Positions 57,766-64,000 of a stretch of DNA of 64,000 bases are shown here, piece by piece; the first letter of the stretch is position 1; every line of letters starts with the position of its first letter. Source of the stretch: Pantoea agglomerans NBRC 102470 (GTDB lineage Bacteria; Pseudomonadota; Gammaproteobacteria; Enterobacterales; Enterobacteriaceae). The notes under the pieces were generated by a model that saw only the letters and a program-made list of their open reading frames with translations, ran no database searches and was not told where the DNA came from. The stretch covers positions 186,001-250,000 of the forward strand of contig NZ_BCZA01000005.1 of NCBI RefSeq assembly GCF_001598475.1. The letters run 5' to 3'. The translations under genes were made by a program, and so were the position numbers.

Positions 57766-58023
57766 ATGTTCCAGCAAGAAGTTACCATTACTGCACCAAA
57801 CGGTCTGCACACTCGCCCAGCTGCGCAATTCGTTAAAGAAGCCAAAGCTTTCCAGTCAGAAATTACCGTGACCTCTAACGGTAAATCAGCGAGCGCGAAG
57901 AGCCTGTTCAAGCTGCAGACACTGGGTTTAACCCAGGGAACGGTTGTGACCCTTTCCGCGGAAGGTGAAGACGAGCAGAAAGCAGTTGAGCATCTGGTCA
58001 AACTGATGGCTGAACTGGAGTAA
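57766..58023 (+). CDS. ptsH: HPr, PTS phosphocarrier
   Basis: 85 residues, essentially E. coli HPr: [20 protein letters not shown] contains the phospho-acceptor His15, and [15 protein letters not shown] the regulatory Ser46 region. Transfers phosphate from enzyme I to sugar-specific EIIA proteins. 161 bases to ptsI include a small GCGGAC-AACCT-GTCCGC hairpin. Confidence 0.97.
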   Translation: MFQQEVTITAPNGLHTRPAAQFVKEAKAFQSEITVTSNGKSASAKSLFKLQTLGLTQGTVVTLSAEGEDEQKAVEHLVKLMAELE

Positions 58024-58184
58024 TCTCCGCTCAGCTCTCCAGCAAATCGACTCCTCTGCGCCATTGAGTGCAAACATCTTGATCGCGGACAACCTGTCCG
58101 CGTTATTGCTTTCGTAGAGTACGTGTCCCGCGACAATGGCACCGCACAGAGTCCCATCAGCCATCGTGATTAAAAGGTAGCGTT

Positions 58185-59912
58185 ATGATTTCAGGCATTT
58201 TAGCATCACCAGGTATCGCTTTCGGCAAAGCACTGCTGCTGAAAGAAGACGAGATCGTCATCAACCGCAAGAAAATTTCTGATGACCAGGTTGAGCAGGA
58301 AGTTCAGCGCTTCCTCGATGGCCGCAGCAAAGCGGCATTACAACTGGAAGCGATTCGCGTCAAAGCGGGTGAAACCCTCGGTGAAGAGAAAGCAGCAATC
58401 TTCGAAGGCCACATTATGTTGCTGGAAGATGAAGAGCTGGAGCAGGAAATCATCGACCTGATCAAAAAAGATCACGCTTCTGCCGATGCTGCTGCTTACT
58501 CGGTTATCGATGGCCAGGCGAAAGCACTGGAGGAGTTAGATGACGAATATCTGAAAGAGCGTGCGGCTGACGTACGTGACATCGGTAAGCGTCTGCTGCA
58601 AAACATCCTCGGTCTGCATATCGTTGACCTGAGCGCTATTCCGGACGAATCCATTCTGGTGGCAAAAGATTTAACGCCGTCAGAAACCGCACAGCTGAAC
58701 CTGAAGAAGGTGCTGGGCTTTATCACCGATCTGGGTGGCCGTACCTCACATACCTCAATCATGGCGCGCTCGCTGGAGATCCCAGCCATTGTCGGTACCG
58801 GCAATGTGACCGTCACGGTTAAAAATGGCGATTTCCTGATTCTGGATGGCGTTAACAATGCGATTCACGTCAATCCTTCTGAAGCGATTCAGGAAGAGCT
58901 GAAAGCCGTACAGAACCAGTATCTGTCGGAAAAACATGAATTAGCTAAGCTGAAAGATCTGCCAGCCGTTACGCTGGATGGTCATCAGGTTGAAGTCTGC
59001 GCCAACATCGGTACTGTGCGCGATATCGCCGGTGCTGAACGTAACGGCGCTGAAGGCGTGGGTCTCTACCGCACCGAATTCCTGTTTATGGATCGTGACT
59101 CACTGCCAAGCGAAGAAGAGCAGTTCCAGGCGTACAAAGCCGTCGCTGAAGCTATGGGTTCACAGGCCGTTATCGTGCGTACCATGGACATCGGCGGCGA
59201 CAAAGACCTGCCTTACATGAACCTGCCAAAAGAAGAGAACCCGTTCCTCGGCTGGCGCGCTATCCGTATCGCCATGGACCGCAAAGAGATTCTGCATGCG
59301 CAGCTGCGTGCCATTCTGCGCGCCTCCTCTTTCGGTAAACTGCGCATCATGTTCCCGATGATTATTTCGGTTGAAGAAGTACGCAGCCTGAAAGCGGAAC
59401 TGGAACTGCTGAAAGCGCAGTTGCGTGAAGAAGGTAAAGCCTTTGATGAGAGCATCGAAGTCGGCATCATGGTGGAAACCCCGGCTTCAGCCGTGATTGC
59501 TCATCATCTGGCGAAGGAAGTCGACTTCTTCAGTATTGGGACAAACGATCTGACGCAGTATACTCTGGCGGTCGATCGTGGTAATGATTTGATCTCGCAC
59601 CTGTACAACCCAATGGCGCCGTCTGTGCTTAACTTAATCAAGCAAGTCATTGATGCATCTCACGCTGAAGGTAAATGGACCGGCATGTGTGGTGAGCTGG
59701 CAGGTGATGAACGTGCTACACTACTGTTACTGGGAATGGGGCTGGACGAGTTCAGCATGAGTGCCATTTCTATCCCTGGCATCAAGAAAATCATTCGTAA
59801 TACTAATTTTGAAGATGCGAAGGCATTGGCGGAGCAGGCACTGGCTCAACCGACAGCGGAAGATTTAATGAACCTGGTAAACAAGTTCATTAAGGAAAAA
59901 ACGCTCTGCTAA
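58185..59912 (+). CDS. ptsI: Enzyme I of the PTS
   Basis: 575 residues, as in E. coli. Phospho-His189 in [23 protein letters not shown] site [15 protein letters not shown] and [11 protein letters not shown], Mg/PEP ligands in [20 protein letters not shown], and catalytic Cys502 in [12 protein letters not shown]. Autophosphorylates from PEP and charges HPr. Confidence 0.97.
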   Translation: MISGILASPGIAFGKALLLKEDEIVINRKKISDDQVEQEVQRFLDGRSKAALQLEAIRVKAGETLGEEKAAIFEGHIMLLEDEELEQEIIDLIKKDHASADAAAYSVIDGQAKALEELDDEYLKERAADVRDIGKRLLQNILGLHIVDLSAIPDESILVAKDLTPSETAQLNLKKVLGFITDLGGRTSHTSIMARSLEIPAIVGTGNVTVTVKNGDFLILDGVNNAIHVNPSEAIQEELKAVQNQYLSEKHELAKLKDLPAVTLDGHQVEVCANIGTVRDIAGAERNGAEGVGLYRTEFLFMDRDSLPSEEEQFQAYKAVAEAMGSQAVIVRTMDIGGDKDLPYMNLPKEENPFLGWRAIRIAMDRKEILHAQLRAILRASSFGKLRIMFPMIISVEEVRSLKAELELLKAQLREEGKAFDESIEVGIMVETPASAVIAHHLAKEVDFFSIGTNDLTQYTLAVDRGNDLISHLYNPMAPSVLNLIKQVIDASHAEGKWTGMCGELAGDERATLLLLGMGLDEFSMSAISIPGIKKIIRNTNFEDAKALAEQALAQPTAEDLMNLVNKFIKEKTLC

Positions 59913-59954
59913 TCCGCATGATGCTGGCCCCAAATTACTGCTTAGGAGAAGATC

Positions 59955-60455
59955 ATGGGTTTGTTTTCTAAACTTTTTGGCGAAAAAACGGATAGCGCTG
60001 GGACAATTGACATCGTAGCGCCTCTGTCAGGCGAAATCGTGAACATTGAAGACGTACCAGATGTGGTGTTTGCAGAAAAAATCGTGGGCGACGGTATTGC
60101 GATCAAGCCCAGCGGCAACAAAATGGTTGCTCCTGTTGATGGCACTATCGGTAAGATTTTTGAAACCAATCACGCTTTTTCGATCGAATCAGACAATGGC
60201 ATTGAGCTGTTCGTCCACTTCGGTATCGATACGGTTGAACTGAAAGGTGAAGGCTTCAAACGCATCGCTGAAGAAGGCCAGAAGGTCAAAAAAGGCGACG
60301 TAGTTATCGAATTCGACCTGCCGTTGCTGGAAGAGAAAGCGAAATCAACCCTGACACCGGTTGTCATCTCCAACATGGATGAAATCAAGGAATTGATTAA
60401 GCTGACTGGCCAGGTCACCGTCGGCGAAACGCCGGTGATTCGCATCAGAAAGTAA
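59955..60455 (+). CDS. crr: EIIA-Glc (Crr)
   Basis: 166 residues (E. coli 169); the N-terminal tail is shorter by a few residues ([20 protein letters not shown]). Active-site His pair in [10 protein letters not shown] and [10 protein letters not shown]. Phosphorylates EIICB-Glc, activates adenylate cyclase and performs inducer exclusion. Third gene of ptsHI-crr, 42 bases after ptsI. Confidence 0.97.
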   Translation: MGLFSKLFGEKTDSAGTIDIVAPLSGEIVNIEDVPDVVFAEKIVGDGIAIKPSGNKMVAPVDGTIGKIFETNHAFSIESDNGIELFVHFGIDTVELKGEGFKRIAEEGQKVKKGDVVIEFDLPLLEEKAKSTLTPVVISNMDEIKELIKLTGQVTVGETPVIRIRK

Positions 60456-60472
60456 GCATTCGTTCATAACAT

Positions 60473-60494
60473 AACGGCACCCGCGGGTGCCGTT
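60473..60494. terminator. crr terminator
   Basis: AACGGCACCC/GGGTGCCGTT, a perfect palindrome between convergent crr and the sensor kinase gene. Confidence 0.8.
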
Positions 60495-60516
60495 ATCGTT
60501 TCTGCTGTATACCTGT

Positions 60517-61857
60517 TCAGGGCTGCCAGTGCGGCAGACGCAGCGTCAGTTCCAGTCCGCCTTCTGGCCGGTTTCTTGCCTCAACCTCACCATGATGCGC
60601 CAGCACCACCTTGCGCACGATAGCCAGTCCCAGACCATAACCTTTGCCCATCAGCGGCGAATTCACCCGCACAAACGGGTCAAAGATGCTGGAGAGCTTA
60701 TCCTCATCGACACCCGGCCCATGATCGCGCACCTGAATCACCAGCCACTGCTGTTCTGTGCGCAGATGAACATCAATCCGCTGCCCTGGCTGAGAGAAGC
60801 GCAGCGCATTGCGTAATACATTCTCTGCTCCGCGCCGTATCAGCTCTGCATTGCCCCGCACGGTGTAATCAGCCCGCTCGTCGACCTGCAACTCTACCTG
60901 CACGCCTGGGATCTGCGCTTCATAACGGACATCGGTAATAACCGCCTGCAGCAAGCCGGTCAGATCAAAATATTGCTCATCCGGGATGCTTTCATGCTCA
61001 GCCCGCGACAGTGTCAGCAGTTCACCGATCATCTTGTCCAGCCGACGCGCCTCTTCATCAATGCGATCAAGCGAACTGTTCACGCTTTCTGGCGTCTGTC
61101 TGGCCAGCCCGGTCGCCAGCTGCAGTCGGGCCAGCGGTGAACGGAGCTCATGTGAGATATCATGCAACAGTTCTTCACGGGCGCGCACCAGGGTATCGAG
61201 CCGCTCGACCATAGCGTCAAAGGCTTCAGCGACGTTTGAGATCTCGTCGTGCCGCTTACGCATGATCGGAAACAGCCGCACGCTTAAATCGCCCTCAGCC
61301 ACGCGGGAAAATCCTTCCCGCAGCTGACGCATAGGTCGCGTCAGATTCCAGGCCAGCAGCAGACTGAACAGCAATCCCACCGAGCCGGCGAAGACAAACA
61401 TCGGCTCAGGAATATTCAGAAATTTGCGCGGCATCATGTTCAGCGTGCTGTCTTTACGCATGCCATCCAGGTCGTAGCGCAGCTGATAGGCTTTGCCATC
61501 TGCACCGCGAACCCAGCGCACCACCTCTTCAGGAAAGCGCCCTCTGATATCCAGGTTGCCACTGTTTTCTGATTGTGACGGTTTTGTCTGTTGGGTGACG
61601 TGGAAGAACTGCTGGTCGCTGTTATCCCAGTCTGAGAGCATCGCATTCAGCGCATCAGGCCCGCCCCGCTCCAGCACTGACGCGGCGGAGGTCATCTGCA
61701 GATCCACAATACGACGGATAGCCACGAGTTCAGGCGGTTCATGCCGTTTACCGGAGAGCGTAAAGCCGAGCCAGATAAGCTGGCTCATAATGACGAAAAC
61801 GATCCAGAAGCCGATAAAGATCTTCCAGAACATGCGTCCACGGTAACTCTGCTTCAT
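60517..61857 (-). CDS. Two-component sensor histidine kinase
   Basis: 446 residues. Two membrane helices (about 11-31 and 153-171) enclose a roughly 120-residue periplasmic sensor domain. HAMP follows (NLTRPMRQLREGFSRVAEGD), then the H-box HDISHELRSPLARLQLATGL, N-box NVLRNALRFS, and ATP-lid motifs RDHGPGVDE, F, and GKGYGLGLAIVRKV. The architecture is CpxA-like but it is not CpxA. Stop/start overlap of 4 bases with the response regulator. Signal unknown; absent from this site in E. coli. Confidence 0.88.
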   Translation of the reverse strand: MKQSYRGRMFWKIFIGFWIVFVIMSQLIWLGFTLSGKRHEPPELVAIRRIVDLQMTSAASVLERGGPDALNAMLSDWDNSDQQFFHVTQQTKPSQSENSGNLDIRGRFPEEVVRWVRGADGKAYQLRYDLDGMRKDSTLNMMPRKFLNIPEPMFVFAGSVGLLFSLLLAWNLTRPMRQLREGFSRVAEGDLSVRLFPIMRKRHDEISNVAEAFDAMVERLDTLVRAREELLHDISHELRSPLARLQLATGLARQTPESVNSSLDRIDEEARRLDKMIGELLTLSRAEHESIPDEQYFDLTGLLQAVITDVRYEAQIPGVQVELQVDERADYTVRGNAELIRRGAENVLRNALRFSQPGQRIDVHLRTEQQWLVIQVRDHGPGVDEDKLSSIFDPFVRVNSPLMGKGYGLGLAIVRKVVLAHHGEVEARNRPEGGLELTLRLPHWQP

Positions 61858-62534
61858 CGAATACGGTAGCCGATGCTGCGAACGGTTTCGATGTTGATGC
61901 TGTCAGCGGTTAATGCACTGAGCTTCTGACGAATGTTACTGATATGCACATCGACGCTGCGGTCATAGGCTTCACGCGGACGACCGAGTCCCTTTTCGGA
62001 GAGCTCATCTTTTGACACCACTCTGTCCGGCGCACGCAGCAGCAGATCCAGCAGATTAAATTCCGACGCCGTCAGATCAAAGGTTTTACCCTGCCATTCG
62101 CTAATGCGGGTGGCGGGATTAAGCATGAGTTCCCCCCAGCGCAGCGGCTCTCTGGCGTCTGGCTGTGGCGCCTGCTCTTCGAAACGGCGCAATACGGCGC
62201 GCAGACGCGCCACCAGTTCACGGGGATAGCAGGGCTTGGGCATATAGTCATCCGCGCCCATCTCCAGACCGATCACGCGATCAATATTATCGCCTTTGGC
62301 AGTCAGCATAATCACCGGTATCCGGCTGTTCTGGCGCACCTGACGCAACACATCAATGCCGCTCATGTCGGGCAGCATAATGTCCAGGATCATGGCGGTG
62401 AACTCTCCCGATAACGCGCCCTGCACGCCGGCGCTGCCGGTCAGAACCAGCTGGGCATCAAACCCTTCCCCGATCAGGTACTGGCTTAACATGGTGCCTA
62501 ATTCAACATCATCATCAACAAGCAAAATTTTCAT
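61854..62534 (-). CDS. OmpR-family response regulator
   Basis: 226 residues. Receiver with DDD at 7-9, phospho-acceptor Asp in MILDIMLPDMSG (about 51) and Lys in DDYMPKPCYPRELVARL; C-terminal winged helix (LTASEFNLLDLLLRAPDRVV, RSVDVHISNIRQKL, TVRSIGYRIR). Resembles CpxR-type regulators. First gene of the two-gene operon with the kinase downstream. Targets unknown. Confidence 0.9.
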   Translation of the reverse strand: MKILLVDDDVELGTMLSQYLIGEGFDAQLVLTGSAGVQGALSGEFTAMILDIMLPDMSGIDVLRQVRQNSRIPVIMLTAKGDNIDRVIGLEMGADDYMPKPCYPRELVARLRAVLRRFEEQAPQPDAREPLRWGELMLNPATRISEWQGKTFDLTASEFNLLDLLLRAPDRVVSKDELSEKGLGRPREAYDRSVDVHISNIRQKLSALTADSINIETVRSIGYRIR

Positions 62535-62644
62535 GGTTATCTCTCTGGAGAATTGCCGCTATTTTGTCCTGTGCTGAACATTCGCGCAGCCTGATTTACG
62601 CGATCCTTACAGATTCAGTCTGTCTGGCACCGAAAATTGGGGTT

Positions 62645-62683
62645 AAAAAAAGGCCTGTGGGCAGTAAATGCACGCACAGGCCT
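62645..62683 (-). terminator. cysM terminator
   Basis: AGGCCTGTG (62651-62659) pairs with CACAGGCCT (62675-62683); minus-strand tail is six T. Confidence 0.85.
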
Positions 62684-62702
62684 GATTCCGCATCAGCAGA
62701 AG

Positions 62703-63587
62703 TTACTGATGGTAGAGTCCGGTAGAGAGATAACGGTCACCGCGATCGCAGGCGATCGCCACCACCACGCTGCCAGGATTGGCCTGCGCAATGCGCAGCG
62801 CACCCGCCACCGCGCCGCCTGAACTGACGCCACAGAAAATGCCTTCACGGCGTGCCAGCGCGCGCATCGTCTCTTCCGCTTCCTTTTGCGTCATATCTAT
62901 CACATCATCCACCAGATCGGGACGGTAGATCCCCGGCAGATAGGCCAGCGGCCAGCGACGAATGCCTGGAATACTGCTGCCTTCGCTGGGCTGCAAACCG
63001 ATCACCTGCACGCCCGTGTTGAGCTCTTTCAGATATCGTCCTACGCCGGTAATGGTGCCGGTGGTGCCCATGCTGGAGACAAAATGGGTCATGCGCTGGT
63101 TCGACTGCTGCCACAATTCCGGGCCGGTGGTCTGATAGTGACCCAGCGGATTATCGGGATTATTAAACTGGTCCAGCACCCGGCCTTCACCGCGCGCCGC
63201 CATCGCCTGCGCCAGATCGCGTGCGCCCTCCATGCCCTGTTCACGTGGCACCAGGATTAACTCTGCGCCATAGGCGCGCATCGCGTCCTGCCGCTCCTGA
63301 CTCATGTTGTCGGGCATCAGCAGGCGAAGTCGGTAGCCTTTCATCGCCGCGATCATCGCCAGCGCAATCCCGGTGTTGCCGCTGGTGGCTTCAATCAGCT
63401 GATCGCCAGGTGAAATATCACCACGCAGCTCTGCCTGATTGATCATCGACCAGGCCGCGCGATCTTTTACCGAACCTGCCGGATTATTGCCTTCCAGCTT
63501 GAGCCAGACCTCGCTGCCGTTGGCGGGCGTAAGGCGCTGCAACTTAATCAGCGGGGTATTGCCGATGGTATTTTCGAGAGTCGTCAC
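62703..63587 (-). CDS. cysM: CysM, O-acetylserine sulfhydrylase B
   Basis: 294 residues. PLP Lys in NNPAGSVKDRAAWSM (about 41), [36 protein letters not shown], and the CysM-type QPSEGSSIPGIRRWP loop that distinguishes it from CysK. Uses sulfide or thiosulfate as donor. Downstream of cysA as in E. coli, but with its own terminator and a terminator before it. Confidence 0.96.
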   Translation of the reverse strand: MTTLENTIGNTPLIKLQRLTPANGSEVWLKLEGNNPAGSVKDRAAWSMINQAELRGDISPGDQLIEATSGNTGIALAMIAAMKGYRLRLLMPDNMSQERQDAMRAYGAELILVPREQGMEGARDLAQAMAARGEGRVLDQFNNPDNPLGHYQTTGPELWQQSNQRMTHFVSSMGTTGTITGVGRYLKELNTGVQVIGLQPSEGSSIPGIRRWPLAYLPGIYRPDLVDDVIDMTQKEAEETMRALARREGIFCGVSSGGAVAGALRIAQANPGSVVVAIACDRGDRYLSTGLYHQ

Positions 63588-63621
63588 GGTGCGGTTCCTG
63601 GCATCTTACAAACCAGATGCG

Positions 63622-63649
63622 AAAAAAAGGCGGGAGTGTCACTCCCGCC
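63622..63649 (-). terminator. cysA terminator
   Basis: GGCGGGAGTG/CACTCCCGCC palindrome (63629-63649) with seven T on the minus strand. Separates cysA from cysM, so read-through or an own promoter is needed for cysM. Confidence 0.85.
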
Positions 63650-63668
63650 CGGTGTTGAAGAGAAAATA

Positions 63669-64000
63669 TCAGGCGCTTTGTGCAAAGGCAACTGCGCGCA
63701 GTGGCGTATCGCCCTTATAGAGACGCGCCTGCTGCAAGCCAACAAACAGACGCTCGCCGCGAATCGGCGCTGTCTGCTCACCTTCAAACACCACCGAGAC
63801 CGGCTCGCTTTGCCAGCCTGCAGGCTGGACGACCAGCTGCCAGAAGTGTCCACGCGGGCTCACCTCCAGTACCTGTACCGGCAGCGGGGTTTCCAGACTG
63901 CTGCGGCGTGACACGTCGATTTCCCACGGACGCAGGAACAGCTCAACCGCGCCCTGGTGGGCCGAGGTATAGCCCAGCGGCCAGTGGTGCGCGCCAACGT
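63669..64000 (-). CDS. cysA: CysA, sulfate/thiosulfate ABC transporter ATPase (3' part)
   Basis: The frame runs from the stop at 63669 to the window edge (110 codons visible). VGAHHWPLGYTSAHQGAVEL, FLRPWEIDVSRRSSLETPLP, VQVLEVSPRGHFWQLVVQPA and LFVGLQQARLY match the C-terminal TOBE-like regulatory domain of E. coli CysA. The nucleotide-binding domain lies beyond the window. The GTG-start ORF inside it is not a separate gene. Confidence 0.93.
   Translation of the reverse strand, partial: VGAHHWPLGYTSAHQGAVELFLRPWEIDVSRRSSLETPLPVQVLEVSPRGHFWQLVVQPAGWQSEPVSVVFEGEQTAPIRGERLFVGLQQARLYKGDTPLRAVAFAQSA

Overview
The window is chromosomal DNA of an enteric gammaproteobacterium, most likely Pantoea or a close Erwiniaceae relative. 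Gene order follows the Escherichia coli segment smrB-sixA-fadJI-yfcZ-fadL-mlaA, yfdC-argW, alaC-ypdAB-glk, ypeC-mntH-nupC, alaXW-yfeCD-gltX-valUXY-lysV, yfeRH-ypeB-ligA-zipA-cysZK-ptsHI-crr and cysMA. It departs from E. coli in ways common in Pantoea: an indolepyruvate decarboxylase (ipdC) beside glk, a complete ccm operon after mlaA, and a decayed type VI secretion cluster beside tRNA-Arg(CCT).

Layout. 1-7258: end of smrB, sixA, the anaerobic/alternative beta-oxidation genes fadJI, yfcZ, the fatty-acid porin fadL and the lipid-asymmetry lipoprotein mlaA; FadR-type operators are readable before fadI and fadL. 7409-14375: ccmABCDEFGHI on the minus strand with nearly every junction overlapping. 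14618-15932: yfdC and tRNA-Arg. 16162-20426: a type VI remnant in which internal deletions have joined tssC to tssF and tssG to tssJ. 20992-31551: accessory genes (AraC regulator with EamA exporter, a YmgB/AriR-like protein, the pyruvate-responsive transporter yhjX, an SMP-30 hydrolase, two small lipoproteins, an IclR regulator with a Usp protein, and a DHA2/HlyD efflux pair). 31754-37552: ypdK, alaC, an acetyltransferase, ypdAB and glk. 37713-44306: ipdC, an aldo-keto reductase, ypeC, mntH and nupC. 44633-48923: two tRNA-Ala, a formate/nitrite-type channel, yfeC/yfeD, gltX, three tRNA-Val and one tRNA-Lys. 48924-57378: a repeat-rich spacer, a FlxA-like protein with a sigma-28 promoter, yfeR/yfeH, ypeB, ligA, zipA, cysZ and cysK. 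57766-64000: ptsH-ptsI-crr, a two-component system, cysM and the 3' part of cysA.

Functional links: ypdAB and its expected target yhjX lie 10 kb apart, and the yhjX promoter carries three 21-bp-phased copies of a YpdB-like box. FadR sites tie fadL to fadIJ. Sulfur genes (cysZ, cysK, cysM, cysA) surround the central PTS operon.

The least explained structure is a family of nested-hairpin repeats at 41227-41417, 49219-49401 and about 48981-49093. Copies share architecture and a CGGGA loop, but their stem sequences change in a compensated way. One copy sits in a duplicated tRNA-Lys 3' end and another lies between two near-identical terminators.
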